Shown here: positions 25,626 through 34,656 of the stretch, one piece after another | Position numbering within the stretch: position 1 is the stretch's first letter | Layout: each line of letters opens with the position of its first letter | DNA from: Corallococcus macrosporus | GTDB taxonomy: Bacteria > Myxococcota > Myxococcia > Myxococcales > Myxococcaceae | Direction of reading: 5' to 3' | DNA length: 64,000 bases | Assembly: GCF_017302985.1 (NCBI RefSeq) | Contig: NZ_JAFIMU010000002.1 | Span: forward strand, 868,001-932,000 | Notes under the pieces: generated by a model | What the model saw: the letters and a program-made list of their open reading frames with translations, nothing else | What the model was told of the DNA's origin: nothing | Databases searched by the model: none | Program-made: the position numbers and the translations under genes

Positions 25626-27986
25626 ATGGCACCGGCATACGACGCCCTGGTCATCGGCACCGGGTTTGGCGGCGCGGTGGCGGCCTGTCGGCTCGCGCAG
25701 GCGGGCCTGACCGTGCGCGTGCTCGAACGCGGACTGCGCTACCAGAAGGGCAGCTTTCCACGCGACTTCGAGGACCCCCGCAACGGCTGGCTGTATCAGC
25801 ACCGGCAGGGCCTCTTCGACATCAAGCTGCTCAAGGGCATGAGCATCGTGCAGGCCGCGGGGTACGGCGGCGGCTCGCTCATCTACGCGAACGTGCACCT
25901 GCGCCCGCCCGCGGAGGTGTTCGCGTCCGGGTGGCCGGAGGGCTACAGCCGGGAGGCATTGGATCCGTATTACGACCTGGTCGCGCACATGCTGGACGTG
26001 CAGCCCATCACGGCTTCCGCGCGCGGCCTGCCGCCCAAGACGAAGCGGATGCAGGAGGTAGCGAAGAAGCTGGGCCGCGAGGCGCAGTTCTTCCACCCGA
26101 ACCTCGCCGTGCGCTTCACCCCCGCGGGCGAGCCGATGCCCAACAAGTTCGGCGTGCTCCAGGAGGGCTGCAACTACTGCGGCGAGTGCGACATCGGCTG
26201 CAACCGCCGCGCGAAGAACACCCTGGACCTGAACTACCTGGCCGTCGCGGAACAGCGCGGCGCGGAGGTGACGACGCAGGCGGAAGTGACGCGCATCGAG
26301 CCCCTGTCTCCGGGCTACCGCGTCACCTTCACCGACCACGCCAGCGCCGGCATGCAGCGCACCGTGGACGCGCGCCGCGTCTTCCTGTGCGCGGGCGCGG
26401 TGAACACCACGGAGCTCTTGCTGCGCAACCGCGACGTGCTCGGCACGCTGCCGGACCTGAGCGCGCGGCTGGGGGCGCGCTATTCCGCCAACGGGGACTT
26501 CCTCGCGTTCGCCTTCGACACGAAGGAGCCGTGGGACCCCGCGGTGGGGCCCACCATCACCACCGGCATGGTGGTGGAGGAGGGGCAGGGCAAGGACAAG
26601 ACCTGGTTCCTCTTCCAGGAGGGCGGGCACCCGGTGCAGGCGGCGGGGCTGATGATGGCCATGGACCCGGACCGCGCGATGACGCTGCCCGCGGACCTGC
26701 TCCAGCGCGAGCTGGTGAAGGTGCTGCGCACGCGCTCCAAGGAGATGTCCGCCATCGAGAACGAGCGCGGCCGCTTCCAGGCCGTGTTCCTGGCCATGGG
26801 CCGGGACAAGGCCAACGGCCGGCTGTCGCTGTCGCCGATTACGCGCGAGCTCCAGGTGCAGTGGGACGTGCCCGCGAACCTGCCGCTGTACCGCACGCAG
26901 GAGCAGCTGTGCGAGGACGTGGCCCGCGCGCTGGGCACGCGCGCCGCGTACAACCCGCTCTGGGAGCGGCTGCACCTGCCGGTGTCCGTGCACAACCTGG
27001 GCGGCTGCGCGATGGCGGACGAGCCCGCGTACGGCGTCCTCAAGCCGGACGGCGAGGTGCACGGCTATCCCGGCCTGTATGTGATGGACGGCGCCGCGCT
27101 GCCGGTGGGCATCGGCGTCAACCCGTCCTCCAGCATCGCCGCGGTGGCCGAGCGCAACGTGGAGCAGGTCATCCGCCAGGTGAAGGACGCGCCGGGCTGG
27201 GTGGCGCCGGAGCGCGCGCCGGTGAAGACCGCGCCGGCGTACCCGCCTCGCGCCAGCATGCGGATGATGCCGGAGGTGGAGACGGTGGCCCCGCCGGTGG
27301 TGCCGGGGACGGATCCGCTGGGCGACGTGGTGATTCCGCCCGGCGGCACGGTGGCGTCTCCCACGCCGGTGGTGGGCCTGCGCTTCACGGAGCGGATGAA
27401 GGGCTTCCTCCAGCCCGGGCATCCGGCGCCGGACGACTTCGCCGGGGCGGCGCGGGCGGGGCAGCGCTCGGGCGCGGCGGCGGACTTCGTCGTCACCATC
27501 ACGCTGCCCAACCTGGACCGCTTCCTCGCGCAGGAGGCGCACGGCGGCATCGTGCAGGGCACGTTGAACGTGCGCGGCTTCACGCCGCCCGGAGGCGCGC
27601 CGGTGGAGAACGGCGTCTTCAACCTCTTCGTGGGCACGGAGCGCTTCTACGAGCGGCGCATGCTGTACCTGCTGCCCTTCACCGGCGTGGACGGCCAGCC
27701 GTACCTCCTGGATGGCTACAAGGAGGTCAACGACGACGCGGGCTTCGACGTGTGGAGTGACACGTCCACGCTCTACACCGTGCTGCGCAAGGGCCACGAG
27801 CGCTCCGGCCCCGTCGTGGCCAGCGGCATCATCCGCCTGCACCTGCCGGACTTCCTCCAGCAGCTCACCACGTTCTCCGTGCTGGGCACGTCGTCGCCGC
27901 TGAAGCAGGCGGACGCGATGCGGCGCTTTGGCGGCATGTTCATGGGCACGCTGTGGGACGTCTTCGCCCGCGCGAAGTTCGACTGA
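25626..27986 (+). CDS. GMC-type FAD oxidoreductase with extra C-terminal domain (786 aa)
   Basis: An FAD-binding Rossmann motif sits at the N-terminus (VIGTGFGGAVAACRLAQAG), followed by GMC-family features: the GGGSLIYANVHLRP region, a substrate domain, and the C-terminal NLGGCAMAD and GLYVMDGAALPVGIGVNPS blocks of cholesterol-oxidase-like members. At residues 182-192 it has CNYCGECDIGC, with Cx2Cx2Cx3C spacing as in [4Fe-4S] ferredoxins. After about residue 540 there is an extra domain of about 240 residues ending ARAKFD, known to me only from related fused sterol-oxidase-like proteins. It heads a three-gene operon; the next gene begins 12 bases later. Substrate may be a sterol or other lipid alcohol (inference). 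Confidence 0.87.
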   Translation: MAPAYDALVIGTGFGGAVAACRLAQAGLTVRVLERGLRYQKGSFPRDFEDPRNGWLYQHRQGLFDIKLLKGMSIVQAAGYGGGSLIYANVHLRPPAEVFASGWPEGYSREALDPYYDLVAHMLDVQPITASARGLPPKTKRMQEVAKKLGREAQFFHPNLAVRFTPAGEPMPNKFGVLQEGCNYCGECDIGCNRRAKNTLDLNYLAVAEQRGAEVTTQAEVTRIEPLSPGYRVTFTDHASAGMQRTVDARRVFLCAGAVNTTELLLRNRDVLGTLPDLSARLGARYSANGDFLAFAFDTKEPWDPAVGPTITTGMVVEEGQGKDKTWFLFQEGGHPVQAAGLMMAMDPDRAMTLPADLLQRELVKVLRTRSKEMSAIENERGRFQAVFLAMGRDKANGRLSLSPITRELQVQWDVPANLPLYRTQEQLCEDVARALGTRAAYNPLWERLHLPVSVHNLGGCAMADEPAYGVLKPDGEVHGYPGLYVMDGAALPVGIGVNPSSSIAAVAERNVEQVIRQVKDAPGWVAPERAPVKTAPAYPPRASMRMMPEVETVAPPVVPGTDPLGDVVIPPGGTVASPTPVVGLRFTERMKGFLQPGHPAPDDFAGAARAGQRSGAAADFVVTITLPNLDRFLAQEAHGGIVQGTLNVRGFTPPGGAPVENGVFNLFVGTERFYERRMLYLLPFTGVDGQPYLLDGYKEVNDDAGFDVWSDTSTLYTVLRKGHERSGPVVASGIIRLHLPDFLQQLTTFSVLGTSSPLKQADAMRRFGGMFMGTLWDVFARAKFD

Positions 27987-27998
27987 GGGGGACACACC

Positions 27999-29546
27999 GT
28001 GGGCATGGCGAAGCGGTACGACGTGGTGGTGGTGGGCTCCGGCTTCGGTGGCTCCATCACCGCGTTGCGGCTGGCGCAGGCGGGCAAGTCCGTGGCGGTG
28101 CTGGAGCGGGGCCGCCGGTACGCCCCGGGCCAGTTCCCTCGCGACATCACGCGCGCGGACGAGCTGCTCTGGCACCACCCCGTCCGCCCGGAGGCGCGAG
28201 GGCTCTACGACGTGCGCTTCCTGTCCGGCATCGGCACGGTGACGGCGAGCGGCGTGGGCGGCGGGTCGCTCATCTACGCCAACGTGCACGTGCGGCCGGA
28301 CCCCATCGTCTTCGACCATCCGCGCTGGCCCCGGGGCTTCTCCCGCGAGGCGTTGGATCCGTATTACGACAAGGTCGCGCGCGAGCTGGACGTGAAGCCG
28401 TTCCCCGCGTCCATCCCGCTGAAGAAGCGCGACCTGTTCCAGCAGGCCGCCCAGCGCATGGGCCGCAAGACGTTCGATCCGGACGAGGCCGTCTCCTGGA
28501 CGGAGCCCTCCGCCCCGGGCCGCAAGGCGTGTCAGCGCTGCGCGGAGTGCGAGTTCGGCTGCCAGCACGGCGCGAAGAACACCCTGGACCTCACCTACCT
28601 GGCGCGCGCGGAGAAGCTGGGCGCCACGGTGTGGCCGGGCCTGTCCGTGTCCCACGTGCAGCGCGTCGCGGGCGGCTACCGCGTGCACTTCAAGGACCTG
28701 GCCACCGGGGAGAAGACGTCCGTGGAGGGCAGCCGCGTGGTGCTGTCCGCCGGGGCGCTGGGCACGGTGGAAATCCTGCTGCGCAGCCGCGACCGGGCCC
28801 GCACGCTGCCCCTGGTGAGCGAGTGGCTGGGCAAGGGCTACTCCGGCAACGGCGACTTCCTGGGCTCGCTGCACGGCAGCCGTGAGCAGATCATGCCGTG
28901 GGAGGGGCCGGACGTGGCCACGGTGATGCGCTTCTTCGACGCCGCGCCGCGCTTCACGATGGTGACGGCCACGTTCAACCAGCCGGCGACGGCGGTGCTC
29001 GCGGGGATGGGACAGCCCCGGCTGGGATTGCTGGGCGGTGTGGGGTCCCCGCTGTGGACGAAGCTGTGGCCGCTGATGCACGGCGCGTTCGCCAAGGGGC
29101 TGTTCAACAAGCCGCTGGGCACCGGCGTGGACCCCTCGCGCACGAGCAACCTGTTCGCCATTGGCCAGGACAACGCCAACGGGCACATGGTGCTCAAGGG
29201 CGACCGGCTGGACATCGAGTGGGACTACGCGAACGAGAACGTGGCCCTGGTGAACCGGATGACGGACGCGATGCGGGAGCTGGCGTCGCAGTACGGCGGC
29301 ACGTTCGCGCCGCTCGTCACCTGGGAGCTGTTCCGCCGGCCGTTCACGGTGCACTCGCTGGGTGGGGCGCACCTGGCGGAGTCGCCGGCGCGGGGCGTCG
29401 TGTCGAAGGAAGGCGAAGTGTTCAACTACCCCGGACTGTACGTGGCGGATGGCTCCGTCATCCCCACGTCCATCGGTTTCCATCCGGTGATGACCATCAG
29501 CGCGGTGGCCGAGCGCATCGCGGAGGCGGTGGCCCATGGCTTTTGA
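27999..29546 (+). CDS. GMC-type FAD oxidoreductase, second copy (515 aa)
   Basis: A second GMC enzyme, similar to the first but without the extra C-terminal domain. Seen: VVVGSGFGGSITALRLAQAG for FAD, VGGGSLIYANVHVRP, the cluster CQRCAECEFGC at 178-188 with the same Cx2Cx2Cx3C spacing, SLGGAHLAESP and GLYVADGSVIPTSIGFHPVMTI near the C-terminus. GTG at 27999 fits the ribosome site GAGGGGGAC at 27985-27993; an ATG at 28005 is the alternative. Its 3' end overlaps the hydrolase gene by 11 bases. The two GMC proteins may form a heteromer or oxidise successive intermediates. Confidence 0.87.
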   Translation: MGMAKRYDVVVVGSGFGGSITALRLAQAGKSVAVLERGRRYAPGQFPRDITRADELLWHHPVRPEARGLYDVRFLSGIGTVTASGVGGGSLIYANVHVRPDPIVFDHPRWPRGFSREALDPYYDKVARELDVKPFPASIPLKKRDLFQQAAQRMGRKTFDPDEAVSWTEPSAPGRKACQRCAECEFGCQHGAKNTLDLTYLARAEKLGATVWPGLSVSHVQRVAGGYRVHFKDLATGEKTSVEGSRVVLSAGALGTVEILLRSRDRARTLPLVSEWLGKGYSGNGDFLGSLHGSREQIMPWEGPDVATVMRFFDAAPRFTMVTATFNQPATAVLAGMGQPRLGLLGGVGSPLWTKLWPLMHGAFAKGLFNKPLGTGVDPSRTSNLFAIGQDNANGHMVLKGDRLDIEWDYANENVALVNRMTDAMRELASQYGGTFAPLVTWELFRRPFTVHSLGGAHLAESPARGVVSKEGEVFNYPGLYVADGSVIPTSIGFHPVMTISAVAERIAEAVAHGF

Positions 29547-30642
29547 TTACCGAAGCGGCGCGGCGGTGTCGCGGACCCTGTCGCAGGACGTGACCCTCAA
29601 GGGCATGCCCGTCCCGGAGCGGTACGACTTCCTCGCGGGCGACGGCGTCCCCCTGAAGCTCACCCGCTACGTGGGGGGCACGAAGGGGCCGGTGCTGCTG
29701 GTGCACGGCGCGGGCGTGTGGAGCGGCATGTTCATGCTGCCCACGCTCAAGGAGAACTTCGTCCAGCACCTGGTGCGCCACGGCTACGACACGTGGCTGC
29801 TGGACTGGCGCGCCAGCGTGCAGCTGCCCCTGCGTCAGTTCACCTTGGACGACGCGGCGGACCACGACATGCCGGCGGCGGTGCGGCGCGTGCGCGAAAT
29901 CACCGGCGCGGACTCGGTGCAGGCGGTGGTGCACTGCGCGGGCTCCGCGGCGTTCTTCATGTCCATGGCCGCGGGGCACCTGCCGGACGTGCGCACGGTG
30001 GTGGCGTCGCAGGTGGCGCTGCACCACCACACGCCGGCCACCACGCGCTTCAAGGCGCTCTTGCGCGTGCCGGAGCTGCTGGACGCGGGGCTGGACTCGC
30101 TCACGCCGGATGACGCGTCCCGCACGCCGCTGTTCCAGGCCGCGTTCACCAAGGTGTCGAGCCTCCTGCGGATGGAGTGTGACAGCCCGGTGTGCCACCG
30201 GCTGTCGTTCATGTACGGCCGGCTGTACCGGCACGCCCGGCTCAATACGGAAACGCACGCGCGGCTGGAGGAGCAGTTTGGCCGGTGCAACCTGCTGACG
30301 TTCCGCCACCTGGGACAGCTGGCGCGCGGCGGCCACGCGGCGAAGTTCGACTACGGCCGCGCGGGCAACCTGGCGCGCTACGGACAGGCGCGTCCGCCGG
30401 ACTACCTGGACCCGGAGCCCTTCCAGCGGCCCATCACGTTCGTCTCCAGCGAGCAGAACCGCACCTACCTGCCGTCGTCCACGGAGCGCACCTTCCAGTG
30501 GCTGCGTGAGGCCAACGGTGCCCGCTGGTACCAGCGCCGCATGCTGCCGGGCTACGGCCACCTGGACACGTTCATGGGAAGCACCGCCGCCGAGGACACC
30601 TATCCGGTGCTGCGCGAGGCGCTGGAGTTCCAGCCCCGCTGA
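29536..30642 (+). CDS. Alpha/beta-hydrolase with Cys in the nucleophile position (368 aa)
   Basis: The fold is indicated by VLLVHGAGVWSGMF (oxyanion region), a nucleophile elbow VHCAGS with C134, and GYGHLDTFMG carrying the late His. A cysteine where most esterases have serine is a feature of the PHA-synthase-like branch. It overlaps the second GMC gene by 11 bases, so it belongs to the same operon. In related sterol-oxidase-like systems a hydrolase of this kind is fused to or paired with GMC enzymes. It may cleave an ester or thioester either before or after GMC oxidation; the substrate is not visible in the sequence. Confidence 0.8.
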   Translation: MAFDYRSGAAVSRTLSQDVTLKGMPVPERYDFLAGDGVPLKLTRYVGGTKGPVLLVHGAGVWSGMFMLPTLKENFVQHLVRHGYDTWLLDWRASVQLPLRQFTLDDAADHDMPAAVRRVREITGADSVQAVVHCAGSAAFFMSMAAGHLPDVRTVVASQVALHHHTPATTRFKALLRVPELLDAGLDSLTPDDASRTPLFQAAFTKVSSLLRMECDSPVCHRLSFMYGRLYRHARLNTETHARLEEQFGRCNLLTFRHLGQLARGGHAAKFDYGRAGNLARYGQARPPDYLDPEPFQRPITFVSSEQNRTYLPSSTERTFQWLREANGARWYQRRMLPGYGHLDTFMGSTAAEDTYPVLREALEFQPR

Positions 30643-30680
30643 CGCCGTCCGCTTCCAGGGGAGCAGGAGGCGGAGCGACC

Positions 30681-30700
30681 GGCCGCCGACGATGGCGGCC
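30681..30700 (+). terminator. Perfect stem-loop after the GMC operon
   Basis: GGCCGCC-GACGAT-GGCGGCC forms a 7-bp stem with a 6-base loop 38 bases after the hydrolase stop. The U-tract is weak (CCCCTT), as is common in high-GC genomes, so termination is plausible but unproven. Confidence 0.4.
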
Positions 30701-30770
30701 CCCTTGCCGGTGCTTACCGTTGGGCCGTCGTGGGAGTTCTCTTCCCTCGCTCGCCTGCGTGGAGGCCCGG

Positions 30771-31676
30771 ATGAAAGCGGTCGTGCTGAAAGGCTATGGG
30801 GACGTGGATGTGCTCGCGGTGCAGGACATGCCCGAGCCGAAGGTTGGGCCGGGCGAGGTGAAGGTCCGCGTCACCGCCGCGAGCATCAACCCGGTGGACT
30901 GGAAGATCCGCCGGGGGGACATGAAGGGGCGGATGGACCTGAAGTTCCCCGCCATCCTCGGGCGCGACGTGTCCGGCGAGGTCGTGGAGGTCGGCACGGG
31001 CGTGGAGACCTTCGAGCCGGGTGACCGCGTGATGGGGCTGGTGAACGCCGGCTACGCGGAGACGGTGGTCGCGCCCACGGAGTGCTGGGCGAAGGTGCCC
31101 GACACCCTGGACCTGCAGGACGCCGCCGCGCTGCCGCTGGTGACGCTGACGGGCACGCAGCTCATTGAAGAGCACGTGCGTCCCTCGAAGGGGGACACGG
31201 TGCTCGTCACGGGGGCGCTGGGGGCGGTGGGGCGCTCGGCCATCTTCGCGGCGCGGGCGCGGGGCGCGCGCATCTGGGCGGGTGTGCGCAGCAAGCAGGT
31301 GGACGAGGCCCGGAAGCTGGGCGTGGAAGGCGTCGTCGCGCTGGATGATCCGAAGGACATCGCGAGGCTGCCCACGCTGGACGCGGTGGCGGATACGGTG
31401 GGCGGTGACGCCGTGGCGGCGGTGCTCGACAAGGTGAAGCACGGTGGGACGGTGGGCAGCGTTCTGGGGGAGCCGAAGGGCGCGAAGGAGAAGGGGCTCA
31501 CCGTGCGCAGCTTCATGGCGCATCCGGATGCGCACCGGCTGGAGCAGATTGCCCAGAGCGCGGCGAAGGGCGACCTGGTGATTCCCATCAGCCGGACCTT
31601 CAAGCTGGATGAAGCGCGCGAGGCCCAGAAGGTCGCGGAGCAGGGCGGCATGGGCAAGGTGCTGCTCGTCAACTGA
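30771..31676 (+). CDS. NADP-dependent quinone oxidoreductase-like MDR enzyme (301 aa)
   Basis: A zinc-independent medium-chain dehydrogenase/reductase: GroES-like N-terminal domain (SINPVDWKIRRGDM) and a Rossmann domain with VLVTGALGAVGRSAI, the glycine-rich NADP motif being GAxGxVG. The catalytic-zinc ligands are absent, as expected of quinone reductases and alkenal reductases. The ATG at 30771 has GGAGG upstream at 30761-30765. It stands alone, converging on the pseudouridine synthase gene with a 10-base gap. Confidence 0.9.
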   Translation: MKAVVLKGYGDVDVLAVQDMPEPKVGPGEVKVRVTAASINPVDWKIRRGDMKGRMDLKFPAILGRDVSGEVVEVGTGVETFEPGDRVMGLVNAGYAETVVAPTECWAKVPDTLDLQDAAALPLVTLTGTQLIEEHVRPSKGDTVLVTGALGAVGRSAIFAARARGARIWAGVRSKQVDEARKLGVEGVVALDDPKDIARLPTLDAVADTVGGDAVAAVLDKVKHGGTVGSVLGEPKGAKEKGLTVRSFMAHPDAHRLEQIAQSAAKGDLVIPISRTFKLDEAREAQKVAEQGGMGKVLLVN

Positions 31677-31686
31677 CGCGTGCGCC

Positions 31687-33495
31687 TCAGAACGGGGCGG
31701 CGCGGGTGAAGGACACGCGCTGCCCCGTCGCAGGGTGCATGAACGACAGCGTCTCGGCGTGCAGGTGCAGACGGAGGCCCGCGTGTCCGTACAGCGGGTC
31801 TCCCACGATGGGCGCGCCCAGGCCCTGCGGGTGCGCCGCGTGGACGCGGAGTTGGTGGGTGCGGCCGGTGCGCGGGTGGAAGGCCACGCGCGTGTGGCCT
31901 GCTTCGCGGCGGAGGACCTCCCAGTCCGTGACCGCGGGCTTGCCATGCACGGGGTCGACGATCTGGCGCGGACGGTCGTCCAGGTCGACACGGAGGGGCA
32001 GGGTGATGGTGCCGGAGTCCCCCTGCACGGGGCCGTCGATGAGCGCCACGTAGCGCTTGGCCACGTCGCGGTGGAGGAACTGGCGCTGAAGCGACGCGTG
32101 CGTGCGGCTGTCGAGCGCCGCCACGAGCAGCCCGGATGTGTCGAGGTCCAGCCGGTGTGCGAGCAGCGGGCCCGTGGCGTGCGGATACCGTGAGCGCAGG
32201 CGCGTGAGCACCGAGTCCAGCAGTGATGCGTCCCGGCCCGGCACGGACAGCAGGCCGCAGGGCTTGTCGATGACGACGAGCCACGCGTCCTCGAAGACGA
32301 TGGAGAGCTCCGGAGTGGGCGCGGGCGGTGGGACGAAGACACGCGGCGCGGAGACCTCCAGGCCCTCCAGCATGAACGGCAGCAGGGGGCCGCACTTGTC
32401 GCGGCAAGCCGGATAGAACGCGCCCTGGATGCGGCCGCCGGAAGCGGGCGGCGTGCCCCACCAGAACTCCGCGAGCGCCACTGGCTGGAGCCCATGCGCG
32501 AAGGCATGGGCAAGCAGCTTCGCGCCCGCGCAGTCACCCGCGCCGGAGGGAGGCTCCGCGCCACCGTAGAGCGAGCGCAAGGGGCGGGTTTCTCCGCGAG
32601 CGTTGGTGATGGCGTAGGTGTCGTGGAACTGCTTCATGAAGCCGCGCGAGACGATGCGCCGCAGCCGGTCCAGGGCACGCACGCGGCGCTCTGCCTTCGC
32701 ACGGGCAGGGGCAAGCTGGCGCCGCGCCTCTTCCTGCGCCGCGTCCCACCGGCGCTTCTCCGCCTTGTCGCCCCGGCTCTCCTGGTCGAGCGCATGCAGT
32801 GCCTGTGCGCGTTCAGCCTCCGTGAGCGCATGGGCAGTGGGCTCCTCCTGATTGAGCGCATGCGGTGCCTGCGCGCGCTCCGTCTCCGTGAGCGCATGGG
32901 CAGTGGGCTCCTGATTGAGCGCATGTGGTGCCTGCGCGCGCTCAGTCTCCGTGCGCCTCTGCATGGCCAGGATCGCCGCGCGGCGTTCGTGGCGCTGACG
33001 GCGGCGGGCTTCATGGCGCAGGCGCATGGCCTCTCGCTCCGCGGCCTCGCGCGCCTGGCGGGCGTCGTCATCTTCTCGCAGGCGGCGCAGTTCCTCGGAA
33101 GCACTCCATGCTTCGGCTCGGGCCAGCAGGGCCTTCACCGTGGCATCAGCCACCGGCTCCACGCGAGCGCGTGCTTCGCGGTCGAACACAGGAGGCACGA
33201 AGCCGGGCACGTCCCAGCGCCCCGCGAGCATCGCGGAGAAGGCTCGCAGCACGCCGAAGGTCCCATTCGGCCGCCGCACCACGAGCACCCCGAACATCTT
33301 CCCGCCGTCGGGCCCCTGGAGGACGTCGCTGTCCAGCCCGGGCGCGATGACGCCTTCGCGAAGCGTGGCCTTCAGTGACTCCGCGGCCCGACGCGCGAGG
33401 GCGTGCGGGCCCACGGCGTCGAAGGGGCTCGGGAAGGCTCCCGGCACTTCGTCCGCCCGGGGCGCCGGTTCGAGTGCGGTGACAAGCGGGTCCAC
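31687..33495 (-). CDS. RluA-family pseudouridine synthase with large N-terminal region (602 aa)
   Basis: The C-terminal 230 residues are an RluA-type catalytic domain: VVIDKPCGLLSVPGR, then the catalytic HRLDLDTSG, RYVALIDG, and GRTHQLRVHAA. It makes pseudouridine in rRNA or tRNA. The N-terminal 370 residues are not usual for RluA itself: after a conserved-looking segment they run into a highly charged Arg/Glu/Ala helical stretch (about 130-270) with a short tandem repeat. Related long RluA members exist in other proteobacteria, so the N-terminal part may be a family-specific extension. The catalytic Asp is in place. Which RNA is modified cannot be told. Confidence 0.87.
   Translation of the reverse strand: MDPLVTALEPAPRADEVPGAFPSPFDAVGPHALARRAAESLKATLREGVIAPGLDSDVLQGPDGGKMFGVLVVRRPNGTFGVLRAFSAMLAGRWDVPGFVPPVFDREARARVEPVADATVKALLARAEAWSASEELRRLREDDDARQAREAAEREAMRLRHEARRRQRHERRAAILAMQRRTETERAQAPHALNQEPTAHALTETERAQAPHALNQEEPTAHALTEAERAQALHALDQESRGDKAEKRRWDAAQEEARRQLAPARAKAERRVRALDRLRRIVSRGFMKQFHDTYAITNARGETRPLRSLYGGAEPPSGAGDCAGAKLLAHAFAHGLQPVALAEFWWGTPPASGGRIQGAFYPACRDKCGPLLPFMLEGLEVSAPRVFVPPPAPTPELSIVFEDAWLVVIDKPCGLLSVPGRDASLLDSVLTRLRSRYPHATGPLLAHRLDLDTSGLLVAALDSRTHASLQRQFLHRDVAKRYVALIDGPVQGDSGTITLPLRVDLDDRPRQIVDPVHGKPAVTDWEVLRREAGHTRVAFHPRTGRTHQLRVHAAHPQGLGAPIVGDPLYGHAGLRLHLHAETLSFMHPATGQRVSFTRAAPF
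32779..32952 (-). repeat. 63-66 bp tandem repeat (2.7 units) in the RluA-type gene
   Basis: Two nearly identical units (21 and 22 residues) and a partial third encode TE(T/A)ERAQA(P/L)HAL(N/D)QE. The units sit in the charged coiled region before the catalytic domain and probably expanded by slippage; they are unlikely to affect the active site. Confidence 0.88.
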
Positions 33496-33599
33496 GGCGC
33501 CGGAGTAGCACGAAACCGAAGGTGTGCCCCACCGGTCCTGGAGGCCAGGCGGGCAGGCTGGCTGTCATTGCAATGCCATGTCAGGCTCTCGGGCCCCGT

Positions 33600-34427
33600 A
33601 TGCGCCCTTCATCCGCAATGCTGCTCTTGATGGTCCTTGCCACGACTCCGGCGGCCGCCGGGGAGCCACCATCCCCCAACAAGGACGCCTGTCCATCGGG
33701 GTTCCGCGTCGTGGTGGATCCCCAGGATTTGAAGAAGCAGCTGCGCGCCGCGAAGACGACCGCTGGCTTGCGCAAGCTCCTCCACCCGCTGGGATTGGGC
33801 TCCGCGTGGGAGCGGCTGGAGTGCTTGAAGGTGGACGGGCCGGCGTCCGCGCAGCTCGACGTCTTCCGTGCACGCATCCTGTCCGCGGACGCGCAGGACG
33901 TCGTCCTCCAGGCCCGAGGACACCTGTGTGAGGGGATGAAGCTGCTGGCGGGGGTGGTGCTTCATCCGCTCAGCGGAAAGAACACCTTCTGCGCCATCCC
34001 GATGGAGTTCCTGCCGGGTGCGGCGGAGGGCGAGTCCCTTCGCGTCGTGTTCTCCTTCGAGAACCTCACCGACCCGGTGCGGCAGGTCTTCCGGGTCGAG
34101 AGGACCGAATCGGACGCGCGCAACGAGGACCAGACGTTGTCGTACTGGGAGGCGCATGAGGGCCAATTGCGCTCCATCTTCACCATCAAGTCGGGAAGCC
34201 ACATGGGCTTTGTCAACGGCGGGACCGACGTGAAGGTCACGCCGGTGGGCGACACGTTTCCTCGCGTCCTCGAGATCAAGGAGTCCAGCACGAATTGCGG
34301 CCGGTTCATCGACATGCCCTCGGGCGAGAGCGTCTATGACTCCAGTTGCACCGACGCCGCGAACGAGGCGCGCATGTGCTACCGCCGCAAGTCACCCGGT
34401 GCCCCAGGCGTCTACGACAAGTGCTAG
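33600..34427 (+). CDS. Hypothetical secreted protein (275 aa)
   Basis: The N-terminus from ATG 33600 gives [21 protein letters not shown], a normal signal peptide; an earlier in-frame ATG at 33573 is possible but adds a charged extension. The mature protein has several cysteines in short motifs (DACPSG, GHLCEG, NTFCAIP, STNCGRF) and no recognised domain. It stands between two genes on other operons, with 104 bases before it and 229 after. A function is not inferable. Confidence 0.7.
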   Translation: MRPSSAMLLLMVLATTPAAAGEPPSPNKDACPSGFRVVVDPQDLKKQLRAAKTTAGLRKLLHPLGLGSAWERLECLKVDGPASAQLDVFRARILSADAQDVVLQARGHLCEGMKLLAGVVLHPLSGKNTFCAIPMEFLPGAAEGESLRVVFSFENLTDPVRQVFRVERTESDARNEDQTLSYWEAHEGQLRSIFTIKSGSHMGFVNGGTDVKVTPVGDTFPRVLEIKESSTNCGRFIDMPSGESVYDSSCTDAANEARMCYRRKSPGAPGVYDKC

Positions 34428-34656
34428 GGGCTGCCCCTGTCGGCCTCGGGCCTCTCCGGGCGGCGGCGCTCCTTGCGACGTTGGCGCGCATGCTGTAGGT
34501 CTGGATCCGTCGCGAAAAGCGACCGCCGTGGCTTCGTGGCGGTCAAGCACACGTCGAGCCCGAGGGGCCCGGCCAGCGTCTCCACAGCAACCGCCCGATG
34601 CGTCGGGCCTGCCGCATCCGCACGACGTCGTGTGGCTGCGACCCCAGGAGCGCTGC

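Noticed and set aside
25461..29537. A 1358-codon minus-strand open frame opposite the GMC operon
   Set aside because: Arg/His/Ala-rich low-complexity translation with no domain; it is the shadow of the GMC genes.
34336..34656. N-terminal extension of the TetX-like monooxygenase frame
   Set aside because: The extension overlaps the previous gene and is Arg/Ser-rich; the real start at 34657 has CAGGAG and begins directly with the FAD motif.
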